Notes: a model not told the origin generated them from the sequence alone. Shown: positions 34,843 through 44,034, numbered from the stretch's first letter. The stretch: DNA of 64,000 bases from Georgenia sp. SYP-B2076 (GCF_003991205.1 NZ_RXOZ01000034.1:161008-225007), one strand, 5' to 3'. A program made the numbers and translations.

Positions 34843-35850
34843 GTGACCGTTCCCGCCCGCCCGGCACCCCATGAGTCAGCGACGCCCGTCCACGTGCGCC
34901 GCGGCGGCTTCTGGCTGCCCGGCGACCCGCACGGCGGGGACGGTCACGGCGACGGCGCACCCCGGCAGCTGGGCCCTGCGTGGGTGCAGTGGGAGGCCCC
35001 GGCGTACCTCACCGGGGCGCCGCCGATGGTCTTCGTCCACGGCGGGGGCGGGCAGTCGACGGACTGGCTCGGCACGGCGGGCGCGCCCGAGGGCTGGGCG
35101 CACCACGCGGTGCGGGCCGGCTTCCCCGCCTATCTCCTGGACCGGCCCGGCCACGGACGCTCCCCCTGGGACCCGGCACTGCTCGGAGGCAGGACGCCGT
35201 CCCCCGGCTACCCGGGCCTGGCCGCCGTCTTCGTCCCCGACGACGGCGACCCTCGCGCCGGCGCGCACACCGCCTGGCCCTGGGGCCGGGGGGCGGGTGA
35301 CGCCGAGGTCGACGCCCAGGTGGCGTCGTCGGCGGGGATGCTGCTGGACACCGCGCTCGGCCAGGAGCTCGACGCCCGGCGCCTGGTCGACCTGCTCGAG
35401 CGCACCGGTCCGGCGGTCGTCGTCACCCACTCCGCCGGGGCGCCGGCGGGCTGGCTGGCCGCGGACCGGCGGCCCGAGCTGGTCCTCGCGGTCGTCGCCG
35501 TCGAGCCGATCGGCCCGCCGTACAAGGACCTCGGACCCCGGGGCAGCCTCAGCGAGGGGCCGACGGCGGTCCCCCTGACCTGGGACCGCTCCGAACCGAC
35601 CCCGCGGCTGTCGCGGCTGGCGCGCACCCCGGTGTGCGTCGTCTCGGGGTCCGCCTCGGGACGCGCCGTGGACGACCGCGTCACGGTGAGCTTCCTGCGG
35701 GACGGCGGCGTCGCCACCCACCACGTGGAGCTGGCCGCCGAGGGCCTGCCCGGCAACGGGCACGGCCTGATCTTCGAGAGCACCAACCGGGAGATCTTCG
35801 ACCTGCTCGCCCGATGGGTGAGCGAGGCCGTCGGAGTCTCCGTCCCCTGA
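34843..35850 (+). CDS. Alpha/beta hydrolase
   Basis: 335 residues. FVHGGGGQSTDW gives the oxyanion loop, VVVTHSAGAPAGW the nucleophile Ser elbow, and GNGHGLIFE the catalytic His near the C-terminus. The family includes esterases and C-C hydrolases. It starts with GTG 10 bp after the P450 stop, so it is probably co-transcribed. A signal peptide is not seen. Substrate unknown. Confidence 0.85.
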   Translation: MTVPARPAPHESATPVHVRRGGFWLPGDPHGGDGHGDGAPRQLGPAWVQWEAPAYLTGAPPMVFVHGGGGQSTDWLGTAGAPEGWAHHAVRAGFPAYLLDRPGHGRSPWDPALLGGRTPSPGYPGLAAVFVPDDGDPRAGAHTAWPWGRGAGDAEVDAQVASSAGMLLDTALGQELDARRLVDLLERTGPAVVVTHSAGAPAGWLAADRRPELVLAVVAVEPIGPPYKDLGPRGSLSEGPTAVPLTWDRSEPTPRLSRLARTPVCVVSGSASGRAVDDRVTVSFLRDGGVATHHVELAAEGLPGNGHGLIFESTNREIFDLLARWVSEAVGVSVP

Positions 35851-35894
35851 GTCCTGCTCCATCCCTGCACAGACCTCCCAACGAAGGAAGGCCC

Positions 35895-36683
35895 ATGACT
35901 CCCACCACCGCCGCCCGCCTGTGGGCGCTGGACGCCCCCCGGATGAACATCGACGCCGCGCACCTCGTCGTCGGCGCCGAGGGCACCGTCTCGATCCCCC
36001 TGCCGGCATTCCTCATCGAGCACGAGCAGGGCCTCGTCCTGTTCGACACCGGCATGAGCCCGCTCGTGTGCGAGGACCCTGCGCTGGTCTTCGGCGACCG
36101 TCCCGAGACGGCCATGATCGAGTCGAACCCCGAGCAGCGCATCGACACCCAGCTGGGCCGGCTGGGTTACCGCCCCGAGGACATCACCCACGTGGTGCTC
36201 TCCCACACCCACTCGGACCACGCCGGAGGGCTGTACCTCTTTCCCCAGGCGAAGTTCTACATCGGGCCCGAGGAGTTCCGCTGGGCCCGCGGCACGACGA
36301 ACCAGACCGACCACCTCTTCAATCCCGCCGACCTGAATGACGAGGTCAAGGAGTTCGACTGGCACGAGGTCGGCCCGCAGGGTCTGGACCTCTTCGGCGA
36401 CGGCGCCATCAACGTCCTTCACACGCCGGGCCACACACCCGGTGAGCTCAGCTCGCTCGTGCGCCTGCCCTCCCAGAACATCGTGCTCACCGGTGACACC
36501 GTGCACCTGCGCGAGGGGATGGAGTGGGACGAGGTCGACCCCTCCGACTGGGACTACGACGAGGCCCGCAGGTCGATCGCCGCCCTGAAGAACCTCCAGG
36601 AGACCGAGCGTGCGAAGGTGTGGATCTCCCACGACCCGCGCGACTGGGAGGACTTCGGCGGCCCTCTGAAGGCGCTGGAGTGA
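35895..36683 (+). CDS. Metallo-beta-lactamase-fold hydrolase (lactonase-like)
   Basis: 262 residues. SHTHSDHAGG supplies the HxHxDH zinc motif; TPGHTPG and VLTGDT give the later His and Asp ligands, and KVWISHDP the final His. The layout matches AHL-lactonase-like members, so a ring or lactone opening is plausible in this catabolic setting. AAGGAAGG precedes ATG 35895. The next gene begins 4 bp after its stop. Confidence 0.87.
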   Translation: MTPTTAARLWALDAPRMNIDAAHLVVGAEGTVSIPLPAFLIEHEQGLVLFDTGMSPLVCEDPALVFGDRPETAMIESNPEQRIDTQLGRLGYRPEDITHVVLSHTHSDHAGGLYLFPQAKFYIGPEEFRWARGTTNQTDHLFNPADLNDEVKEFDWHEVGPQGLDLFGDGAINVLHTPGHTPGELSSLVRLPSQNIVLTGDTVHLREGMEWDEVDPSDWDYDEARRSIAALKNLQETERAKVWISHDPRDWEDFGGPLKALE

Positions 36684-36687
36684 TCGC

Positions 36688-37062
36688 GTGAGTCGCATGC
36701 TGTTCGACTACCGGTGCACCGGGTGCGCGTGGGAGGGGGAGGTCTACGCCCAGACGCCCGCCCCGCCCCGCCAGGACTGCCCCGCCTGCGGCGCCGAGGC
36801 CCGGCGCCGCTACACCACCGCCGGCCTGGCCCGCTCGGGCAGCTCCCTCGCGGCGATCGCCCCGGCCGGCGGGAGCATCGACTGCCGCCAGAACGCCGAC
36901 GTCCCCGGGCTGTGCCACGTCGCGCCCGAGGCGCGCCGCGGCCTGATCGCCCACCACCGCGGCGACGTCGACACCTACCAGGCGGAGAAGAAGCGCCAGA
37001 CCCGGAAGTTCGAGCAGAACGGCCCGCCCCGCGCGGACAAGGTGTTCGCGCACACCCACTGA
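36688..37062 (+). CDS. FmdB-like zinc-ribbon protein
   Basis: 124 residues with a four-cysteine zinc ribbon: FDYRCTGCAWEGE and CPACGAEARRRYT. This matches the FmdB family. Here there is also a C-terminal part with another cysteine pair (DCRQ, GLCHV) and a basic region. The family has no assigned biochemical activity but recurs near amide and aromatic degradation genes. GTG 36688 is 4 bp after the lactonase-like stop, implying co-expression. Confidence 0.75.
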   Translation: MSRMLFDYRCTGCAWEGEVYAQTPAPPRQDCPACGAEARRRYTTAGLARSGSSLAAIAPAGGSIDCRQNADVPGLCHVAPEARRGLIAHHRGDVDTYQAEKKRQTRKFEQNGPPRADKVFAHTH

Positions 37063-37135
37063 GGTCTCGCGCGGCGCGAGGTGCGGGGCCGCGGCCCCGC
37101 GCCTCACGCCCGCTCCCACCACTGAAGGCGGACAG

Positions 37136-37879
37136 ATGGACACCAGCGTCACGATCGACGCCCGCAGGGAACAGTTCGTCGCTCTTCACGGGCACTGGGA
37201 CGGGCGACTGGCCGCCCTGCTGGAGCTGAGTCCCGACCAGTTCGCCGCCCACGCGGGGCTGGTCTCCGTGCCGGCGCGCAACCCGGCGCTGGGCAAGAAG
37301 GAGCAGCACCTCGTCCACATGGCCGTGGCGGTCAACGCCACGCACATGTACGCGCCCGGGGCGCGGCGCCACATGCGCGCGGCCCTCGACGCAGGCGCCT
37401 CCCCCGAGGAGGTCCTGGAGGTGCTCCAGCTCGTAGGAACCCTCGGCATCCATGCGATGCTCGTCGGGGCGCCCATCCTCGAGAACGTCCTGGCTGAGCT
37501 CGCGCAGGATGACGGGGCCGACCTGTCCCCCCGGCAGGAGGAGCTCAAGGCGGAGTTCACCGCGAACAGAGGCTTCTGGAACGCCGACTTCGACGGGCTC
37601 CTCCGCCTCACCCCGGACCTCTTCGAGGCCTACGTCGAGTACTCGGCGCAGCCGTGGCGGGCCGGCAGCCTCGAGCCCAAGATGAAGGAGCTGATCTACA
37701 TCTCCTTCGACGTCGCGGCCACGCACCTGCACGAGCCGGGTATCGAGCAGCACATCCGCAACGCGCTGCGGCACGGGGCGAGCAAGGAGGAGATCGTCGC
37801 CGTCATGGAGATCGCGAGCCTGCTCGGCACGCACGCCGTGCTCGAGGGCGCGGCGCTCCTCGCGGACGAGCTCCGCTGA
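37136..37879 (+). CDS. Tandem carboxymuconolactone decarboxylase-like (AhpD fold) protein
   Basis: 247 residues made of two CMD repeats: the first around THMYAPGARRHMRAALDAGASPEEVLEVLQL, the second around THLHEPGIEQHIRNALRHGASKEEIVAVMEI. Neither contains the CxxC pair of redox-active AhpD proteins, so it is not an alkylhydroperoxidase-type enzyme. It could act as a decarboxylase or tautomerase. It sits in the middle of the catabolic region with its own ribosome binding site (GAAGGCGGAC). Confidence 0.83.
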   Translation: MDTSVTIDARREQFVALHGHWDGRLAALLELSPDQFAAHAGLVSVPARNPALGKKEQHLVHMAVAVNATHMYAPGARRHMRAALDAGASPEEVLEVLQLVGTLGIHAMLVGAPILENVLAELAQDDGADLSPRQEELKAEFTANRGFWNADFDGLLRLTPDLFEAYVEYSAQPWRAGSLEPKMKELIYISFDVAATHLHEPGIEQHIRNALRHGASKEEIVAVMEIASLLGTHAVLEGAALLADELR

Positions 37880-37949
37880 GCCGTCCACCCACCGACGACC
37901 ACGTGCCGCACGCCCGTCCGGCGGGAGCGGCCGAGTACAAGGAGTACGC

Positions 37950-38807
37950 ATGAGTTCTGACGTAGCAACGGAAGCCGACCAGGAAACACGGAGGCTCCAG
38001 CACCTGGGCTCGATGTTCGACGTCCGCGGGCTCGGCGTGGTGGTGACGGGCGGTGGCAGCGGGCTGGGGCTCACCATGGGCGCTGCGCTCGCGCGGGCCG
38101 GGGCCAGCGTCACCCTGCTCGACCGGGAGGAGGACCGGCTGGCGACCGCCCAGGAGGACCTCGCCGCCGACGGGTACGCGGTAGGCACCGCCACCGCCGA
38201 CATCACGGACGCCGACGCGCTGGACGAGCAGTTCGCGCGCCTGGCCGCCTCGGCGACGGGCCTGCATGTGGCCTTCGCCAACGCGGGCATCAGCGCGGGG
38301 ATCGGACCACGCCTGCGGTCGGGGCGCCTCACCGAGATCGACCGCGACCGGTGGCGCAGCGTCCTCGACGTCAACCTCACCGGCGCCATGAACACCGTGG
38401 CCAGCGCCGCGCGGCACATGACGACCGGCTACGGCCGCATCATCGTGACCTCCTCGGTCGGCGGGATCCGCGCGGACCCCATGGTCGGGTATGCCTATGC
38501 CGCGTCGAAGGCCGGGGTCGTGGGGCTGGTCAGGAACGCCGCGCTGGAGCTCGCCCACCGGGGCATCCTCGTCAACGCGATCGCACCCGGCCTGTTCGAG
38601 ACGAACATCCGCAGGGCGAACCCGACGGCGCAGGCGATGACGGCGGACTTCGCCCGGATCTCGGCGCTCAAGCGGGCGGGGCGGCTCGCCGAGCTGGAGG
38701 GCCTCGCCGTCTACCTCGCCTCGCCGGCGTCCAGCTATGTCACCGGTGCCGTGCTCTCGATCGACGGCGGCGCGGCGCTCACCGGCCCCAACGACGTCGA
38801 GGTCTAG
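37950..38807 (+). CDS. SDR-family oxidoreductase
   Basis: 285 residues: VTGGGSGLGLTMG cofactor motif, ANAGIS, VTSSVGGI serine and YAYAASKAG catalytic Tyr/Lys. It carries a 30-residue N-terminal extension before the Rossmann fold. It lacks the insert typical of the triad SDRs. The gap upstream is 70 bp. It precedes the triad B operator by about 25 bp, so it is likely the last gene of the preceding unit. Confidence 0.87.
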   Translation: MSSDVATEADQETRRLQHLGSMFDVRGLGVVVTGGGSGLGLTMGAALARAGASVTLLDREEDRLATAQEDLAADGYAVGTATADITDADALDEQFARLAASATGLHVAFANAGISAGIGPRLRSGRLTEIDRDRWRSVLDVNLTGAMNTVASAARHMTTGYGRIIVTSSVGGIRADPMVGYAYAASKAGVVGLVRNAALELAHRGILVNAIAPGLFETNIRRANPTAQAMTADFARISALKRAGRLAELEGLAVYLASPASSYVTGAVLSIDGGAALTGPNDVEV

Positions 38808-38833
38808 ACGTTCACCGCTCCATGCCCAAATTT

Positions 38834-38849
38834 CTAGACACCCGTCTAG
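38834..38849. promoter_or_regulatory. TetR-type operator upstream of triad B
   Basis: CTAGAC-ACCC-GTCTAG is palindromic and matches the centre of the triad A operator with identical half-sites and spacing. It lies 95 bp before the SDR ATG. Confidence 0.72.
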
Positions 38850-38944
38850 TTTTCTGCCAGGCTCGCCCGGCAGACCTCACCTGTGAGGCGCACCACAACG
38901 ACGTGCCACGCGCGTCGCCGCGCCCAGACTGACTGGAGACCCCT

Positions 38945-39757
38945 ATGGGACTGAACGGCAAGATCGCGGTCATCACCGGAGCCGCATCGGGCATGGGACT
39001 GGCGGCCGCGAAGGCCTTCATCGACGAGGGCGCCACGGTGTACGGCATCGACCTGCGGCGCGACGGCCTGGACCGCGAGTTCAGCCGGCTGCCCGGCGCG
39101 CGCGGCTTCGCCCTCGACATCGCGGACTCCGCGGCCGTCAACGAGGTCTTCGACCGGGTGGCGTCCGAACACGGCAGGCTCGACGTCCTGGTCAACGCCG
39201 CCGGGGTGGGCACCCCGAGCAAGGAGGCCCAGGACCTCGTGGACCAGATCCACGGCAGAGCGCTCGCCTCCATGGGCACGGGCACGCCGTACTTCCCGGA
39301 GTTCCTGACGACCATCAGCGACGAGGACTTCGACCGCGTGATGGCCATCAACGTGAACGGGACGTTCTACACGATCCGGGCCGCCGTCCCGCTGCTCAAG
39401 GCCGCCGGCGGCGGGAGCATCATCAACTTCTCCAGCGTGGCGGGGCTGATGGGCATCGTCATGCCGCTCTACTACCCGGCGTCCAAGGCGGCGATCGTCG
39501 GGCTCACCAAGGCGGCGGCGGCGGAGCTGGCACCGTTCAACATCCGGGTCAACGCCCTCGCGCCGGCGGGGATCGACACCCCGATGTTCCGCCAGGCCGA
39601 CGACGAGACGGTCGAGGCGCTCCTCTCCCTGCAGCCGCTCAAGCGCGTGGCGAGCCCCGAGGAGATCGCCCAGACGCTGATCTTCCTCGCCACCGGCGCG
39701 AGCGCCCACTACACCGGCCAGACGCTCTCGCCGTCGGGCGGGGCCCTGATGGTCTGA
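38945..39757 (+). CDS. SDR-family oxidoreductase, triad B
   Basis: 270 residues: ITGAASGMG, NAAGVG, NFSSVAGLMG serine and YYPASK. Same length as the triad A copy and closely similar, including the acidic insert before EDFDRVMAIN and the C-terminal YTGQTLSPSGG. It follows the shared type of operator. Likely the same reaction on a similar substrate. Confidence 0.9.
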   Translation: MGLNGKIAVITGAASGMGLAAAKAFIDEGATVYGIDLRRDGLDREFSRLPGARGFALDIADSAAVNEVFDRVASEHGRLDVLVNAAGVGTPSKEAQDLVDQIHGRALASMGTGTPYFPEFLTTISDEDFDRVMAINVNGTFYTIRAAVPLLKAAGGGSIINFSSVAGLMGIVMPLYYPASKAAIVGLTKAAAAELAPFNIRVNALAPAGIDTPMFRQADDETVEALLSLQPLKRVASPEEIAQTLIFLATGASAHYTGQTLSPSGGALMV

Positions 39758-39767
39758 CACCGTCAGC

Positions 39768-39791
39768 AGCACCAGCACCAGCACCAGCACC
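39768..39791 (+). repeat. Hexanucleotide repeat (AGCACC)4
   Basis: Four exact tandem AGCACC units fill the start of the gap between the triad B SDR and hydrolase genes. The matching gap in triad A lacks it. Confidence 0.8.
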
Positions 39792-39821
39792 GACATACCA
39801 ACAGACCTGCCAGGAGAACCA

Positions 39822-40991
39822 ATGATCAATGACGTTCACGGGCTCAGCCCCAAGGCCCTCGCCACCCTCGAGCGGACCATCCAGGAGGACATCGAGCGCG
39901 GAGCCTACGACGGGGCCAACATCATCGTGGCGCGTCACGGCGAGATCGGCCTGCAGGGCTCGTACGGCTACGCGGAGCGCGCGACCGGGCGACCGACGCG
40001 ACGCGACGACGTCTACCGCATCCTGTCCCTGTCCAAGGCCTTCACCAACGCCGCGGTCTACCGCGCGCTCGGGGAGGGCAAGCTCATGCTCTCGACCCGC
40101 GTGGTGGACCTGATCCCCGAGTTCCTGGGCGACGACCCCTTCCGGGCGGCGCGCAAGGACAAGATCAACCTCGCGCACCTGATGACCCACCGCGCCGGGA
40201 TGCCCGCGACCCCCAACCCAGGTCTGCCGCCCGAGCGCTTCGGGAAGCTCTCCGACGTCATCGTCGCCCTCGGCAACGTCGACGTCGTCAACGAGCCCGG
40301 CGAGAACCTCAACTACTCCCCCGCCATCAACCACGCCCTCATCGGCGAGATGGTCCGGCGTGCCTACGGCGCGGACTCCTTCCGCGACCTCGTCGACGAG
40401 CTCGTGTTCACCCCGGTCGGCATGGCGCGCACGCGATTCGGCCTGCCCCGCGCGTGGGCTGACAACGCTGTGCCGCTGAAGTTCATCCCCGGCAAGGACA
40501 GCTGGCTCGGGCCCGAGGAGATCGAGATCCTCAACGACGTCATCTCCGAGGACGCGGAGCTGCCCTGGGTCGGTGCGGTGTCCACGATCGACGACGTCTT
40601 CGCGTTCGCGGAGATGCTCCGGCGCCGCGGGCTGGTGGGCGACGAGCACCTGCTCGCGCCCGCGATCCTCGACCAGGCCACCACGAACCAGACGGGCGAC
40701 ATGGTCAACGACCTGTACGCCATGGTCGCCGCCACCCGGGGCTGGGAAGAGCCGCCCGGCAACATCGGCCTCGGCTTCGCCCTCTCGGGCACCGGGACCC
40801 ACGCCTCCTTCTTCGGGCCCTTCACCTCCCCGCGCACGCACGGCGGCTACGGCGCCGGTTCGTCGCTGTTCTGGGTCGACCCCGTCAGTGACGTCACGTT
40901 CTCGTTCCTGTCCTCCGGCGTCATGGACGAGGCCGACAACGTGGCCCGGTTCCAGAAGCTGTCGACCATCGCGGCCTCCGCCGCCGTCTGA
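39822..40991 (+). CDS. Serine hydrolase of the beta-lactamase/esterase fold, triad B
   Basis: 389 residues, a close paralogue of the 24587 protein: ILSLSKAFTN carries the SxxK nucleophile, LNYSPAINHALIGEMVRRAYG the second motif and GGYGAGSSLFWVD the late loop. Lacks a signal peptide. The N-terminus is shorter than the paralogue by about three residues. It sits in the same order as in triad A, SDR then hydrolase then P450. Confidence 0.87.
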   Translation: MINDVHGLSPKALATLERTIQEDIERGAYDGANIIVARHGEIGLQGSYGYAERATGRPTRRDDVYRILSLSKAFTNAAVYRALGEGKLMLSTRVVDLIPEFLGDDPFRAARKDKINLAHLMTHRAGMPATPNPGLPPERFGKLSDVIVALGNVDVVNEPGENLNYSPAINHALIGEMVRRAYGADSFRDLVDELVFTPVGMARTRFGLPRAWADNAVPLKFIPGKDSWLGPEEIEILNDVISEDAELPWVGAVSTIDDVFAFAEMLRRRGLVGDEHLLAPAILDQATTNQTGDMVNDLYAMVAATRGWEEPPGNIGLGFALSGTGTHASFFGPFTSPRTHGGYGAGSSLFWVDPVSDVTFSFLSSGVMDEADNVARFQKLSTIAASAAV

Positions 40992-41017
40992 CGCAAACCA
41001 GCCCCGAGGAGTCAACG

Positions 41018-43258
41018 ATGACCGCCACGCCTGAGGCACCCACCCGCCACCCCCTCGCCCAAAGCTTCGACACGATGGGCGACGACTACTACCGCGACCC
41101 GGCCCTCCACCTGGCCGCGGTCCGGGACGAGACGCCGGTCTTCTTCTACCCGCCACTGCACTCGTGGATCGTCACCCGGCGGGCCGACGTCGAGCTCGTG
41201 CTCTCGGACTGGCAGAAGTTCTCCTCCGCCGGCAACACCGCCACGGTGGTCCCGGAGCAGCACCGCGCGGTGTTCCCGCAGGAGCTGGTCACCCGCATGA
41301 TCCTCGGCATGGACCCGCCCCTGCACACCGAGTCCCGCAACGTCGCCCAGCGCGGCTTCACCAAGGCGCGGATGGAGGCGCTGCAGCCGGAGATCGAGGC
41401 CCGCGCCAACCGCATCATCGACAAGTTCGAGAACAACGGCGCCGGCAACCTCATGGAGGACTACTCCCTGGAGCTGACGACGCAGACGATCATGGCGCTG
41501 CTCGACCTGGACTACGCCTACGAGCCGATGATGCGCCAGCTGCGTGACGACCTCTTCACGATCATCGCCTCGGCCCACGAGGACATGCCCGAGGACTTCA
41601 AGGCGGCGGTGTGGGACCGCTTCATCGAGGCGAGCCTGGTGCTGCGCGACATCATCGACTCTCGGCGCGACTCCGACGCCGACGACCTGATCTCCGTCAT
41701 GGCCTCCGCCCGCAAGGACAACGGCGAGCCGGCGCTGTCGACGCCGCTCATCGCCCTGCACGTGGCGGAGTTCGCGGCGGCCGGGACGGACACGACGTCG
41801 CAGGCGATGACCAACGCCGTCCTCTTCGTCACGGCTCACCCGGAGGCGCTCGACGAGGCGATCGCGGACCCGGAGCTGTGGCCGCGGGTATTCGAGGAGA
41901 CCGTGCGGCGCCGCCCGTCGTCGACCTTCACCGGCCGCCGCGCGACGGCAGACGTCGTGCTCGGCGGCGCGCACATCCGGGCCGGCGACAACATCCAGGT
42001 CGCCCTCGCCAGCGCCAACACCGACCCCGAGCACGTGGCGCGCCCGTTCGAGTTCGACATCCATCGCCCCGCCCCGGAGGACCATCTCGCCTTCACCAAG
42101 GGCCGGCACACGTGCCTGGGCCAGTCCCTGGCGCGGGTCCAGGGCGCCACCGGCCTGAAGGTCCTCTTCGAGCGACTGCCCTCGCTCCGGCCCGACAACC
42201 CCGACGAGCTCGACTTCCTGCGCGTCGCGCTGCTGCCCTTCCGCCGCTCGCTCCACGTGTCCTGGGACGTGGCCGACGTCGAGCGGCAGCTGAAGCGAGT
42301 CCAGCGCCAGATGCCGCTCACGGTCCTCGAGCACCGCGACGAGGCCGACGGCGTCCTCTCCCTCACCCTGGGCCACCCCGACGGCGGAAGCCTGCCCGCC
42401 TGGTCGCCCGGGGCCCACATCGACCTCCACTGCGGGACCGGCGACGACGCGCCCGTCCGCCAGTACTCCCTCTCGTCCTCACCTGCCCAGACTGACCGCT
42501 GGCGCGTCGGCGTCCTGCGCGAGCCGGACGGTCGCGGCGGGTCCGCCTACATACACCAGCACCTCCGCACCGGCTCCCAGGTCACCGTGACCTGGCCGCG
42601 GAACAACTTCCCCCTGCGGACCGCCGCCCGGTACCTCTTCATCGCCGGCGGCATCGGGATCACCCCGCTCCTCCCGATGATCGAGCAGGCGGAGGCGCAG
42701 GGCGCCGACTGGCAGCTCCTCTACGGCGGCCGGACCCGCGCCTCGATGGCGTTCGTGGGCGAGCTCACCCGCTACGGCGAGCGGGTGCAGCTGCGCCCGC
42801 AGGACGAGCTCGGCCTCCTCGACCTGGCCGGGCTGCTCGGGGAGGTCACCGACGACACCCTCATCTACTGCTGCGGACCCGAGCCGCTGCTCGCCGCGGC
42901 CGAGCTCGCGAGCGCGCACTGGCCGGTCGGCTCCCTCCACACGGAACGCTTCGCCCCCAGGACGATCCTCCTGACCGAGCCGGACACGGCGTTCCAGGTC
43001 GAGTTCGCCGAGTCGGGCATCACCGCCACGGTCCCGGCGGGGCGGACCATCCTGGACGTCGCGGAGGAAAACGGCATCACGACGCTGTCCTCCTGCAAGG
43101 AAGGGACGTGCGGCACCTGCGAGACCCGCATCCTCGCCGGCCGCGCCGAGCACCGCGACTCGATCCTCACCACCACCGAGCAGGAGGCCAACGAGACGTT
43201 GATGATCTGCGTCTCCCGCGCCGAGAAGGGCTGCGGCCGGCTCGTCCTGGAGCGGTAG
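41018..43258 (+). CDS. Self-sufficient cytochrome P450 (CYP116B type), triad B
   Basis: 746 residues, same three-part layout as the triad A protein: P450 with FAAAGTDTTSQ, ETVR and FTKGRHTCLGQ; reductase with PGAHIDLH, VRQYSLSSS (intact Arg) and GGIGITPLL; and ferredoxin domain with CKEGTCGTC. All expected residues are present, so this copy is likely fully active. Most of the sequence aligns with triad A, with clear divergence in the substrate-facing parts of the P450 (e.g. residues ~60-90). Confidence 0.93.
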   Translation: MTATPEAPTRHPLAQSFDTMGDDYYRDPALHLAAVRDETPVFFYPPLHSWIVTRRADVELVLSDWQKFSSAGNTATVVPEQHRAVFPQELVTRMILGMDPPLHTESRNVAQRGFTKARMEALQPEIEARANRIIDKFENNGAGNLMEDYSLELTTQTIMALLDLDYAYEPMMRQLRDDLFTIIASAHEDMPEDFKAAVWDRFIEASLVLRDIIDSRRDSDADDLISVMASARKDNGEPALSTPLIALHVAEFAAAGTDTTSQAMTNAVLFVTAHPEALDEAIADPELWPRVFEETVRRRPSSTFTGRRATADVVLGGAHIRAGDNIQVALASANTDPEHVARPFEFDIHRPAPEDHLAFTKGRHTCLGQSLARVQGATGLKVLFERLPSLRPDNPDELDFLRVALLPFRRSLHVSWDVADVERQLKRVQRQMPLTVLEHRDEADGVLSLTLGHPDGGSLPAWSPGAHIDLHCGTGDDAPVRQYSLSSSPAQTDRWRVGVLREPDGRGGSAYIHQHLRTGSQVTVTWPRNNFPLRTAARYLFIAGGIGITPLLPMIEQAEAQGADWQLLYGGRTRASMAFVGELTRYGERVQLRPQDELGLLDLAGLLGEVTDDTLIYCCGPEPLLAAAELASAHWPVGSLHTERFAPRTILLTEPDTAFQVEFAESGITATVPAGRTILDVAEENGITTLSSCKEGTCGTCETRILAGRAEHRDSILTTTEQEANETLMICVSRAEKGCGRLVLER

Positions 43259-43268
43259 GGCCCGGGCT

Positions 43269-43296
43269 GAGCCGCCCCGACCGGTCGGGGCGGCTC
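43269..43296. terminator. Bidirectional terminator between P450 B and TetR gene
   Basis: GAGCCGCCCCGACC and its exact complement form a 28-bp perfect palindrome directly after the P450 stop. A 16-bp GGCTCGACGCGGTCGC unit is then repeated twice before the convergent TetR stop. Confidence 0.85.
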
Positions 43297-43334
43297 GACG
43301 CGGTCGCGGCTCGACGCGGTCGCGGCCGGCCGAG

Positions 43335-43979
43335 TCACCTGCCCGCGGTGCCGAAGAGCGGCAACCACTGCTTCGCCAGGGCCTTCAGGACCCGCTCCTC
43401 GTCCGCGGTGTACCCGTGGACGTAGAGCAGGGAGAAGTTGTGCTCCAGTCCCGCCATGAGCGTCATCATGTGCACCTCCGCGTCCAGGCGTTCCGCCGCG
43501 GAGGTGCAGCCGCGGTAGGGAGCGGTCATCGACCGGCACACCCGGCGGCTCGTCGCCAGCCAGCTCTCCCGGACCTCGCCGTCGACGGACATCGCCTGGA
43601 TCATGGCCTCGAACTCGGCGCGGTACGTGAGCCACATCCGGCGAGACTCGCCGAGCCAGGCCACGAGGGAGTCGAGGGTGTACTCCTCCAGGCTGTCCAG
43701 GGAGTCGTACAGCGAGCGGAGCTCGGACTCGATCTCCAGCATGCGCGCGATGACGATCTGCGCCTTGCTGCTGAAGTAGAGATAGAGGTTGGCCCTGCTG
43801 CCTTCTGCGGCCTGGGCGATCTGGGCCATGCTCGTGGACCCGTAGCCGAGATCACGGAAGAGCGTCATGGCCGTGTCGACGAAACGCTGCCGCGTGGCGA
43901 CCCGCTTCGTGGTGGGAGGTGACACGGTGTCCTTCGCTGCGTGGTGGGCGGCTGCGCCCGGCCGGTCGATCCCGGTCAT
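43335..43979 (-). CDS. TetR-family regulator 1
   Basis: Up to 214 residues. The HTH reads FVDTAMTLFRDLGYGSTSMAQIAQAAEGSRANLYLYFSSKAQIV, the typical TetR pattern; the C-terminal ligand domain resembles that of regulator 2 at 51792. It sits convergent at the end of triad B, close to the CTAGAC operators, so it may repress one or both triads. A later GTG (VSPPTTKR) is a possible shorter start. The effector is unknown. Confidence 0.87.
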   Translation of the reverse strand: MTGIDRPGAAAHHAAKDTVSPPTTKRVATRQRFVDTAMTLFRDLGYGSTSMAQIAQAAEGSRANLYLYFSSKAQIVIARMLEIESELRSLYDSLDSLEEYTLDSLVAWLGESRRMWLTYRAEFEAMIQAMSVDGEVRESWLATSRRVCRSMTAPYRGCTSAAERLDAEVHMMTLMAGLEHNFSLLYVHGYTADEERVLKALAKQWLPLFGTAGR

Positions 43980-44007
43980 GCTATCTGGCGCCCCCGCGGG
44001 CGCGGCG

Positions 44008-44034
44008 AAGGGCCGGGATCGTCTCCCGGCCCTT
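44008..44034 (-). terminator. Terminator of the hydroxyquinol operon
   Basis: An 11-bp perfect stem (AAGGGCCGGGA / TCCCGGCCCTT) with a 5-base loop lies 22 bp past the stop of the 3-hydroxyisobutyrate dehydrogenase-like gene. Confidence 0.8.

Noticed and set aside
23640..43258. Composite transposon carrying the duplicated triads
   Set aside because: No transposase, terminal repeats or attachment sites are visible at either edge, so the duplication is not explained by a present mobile element.
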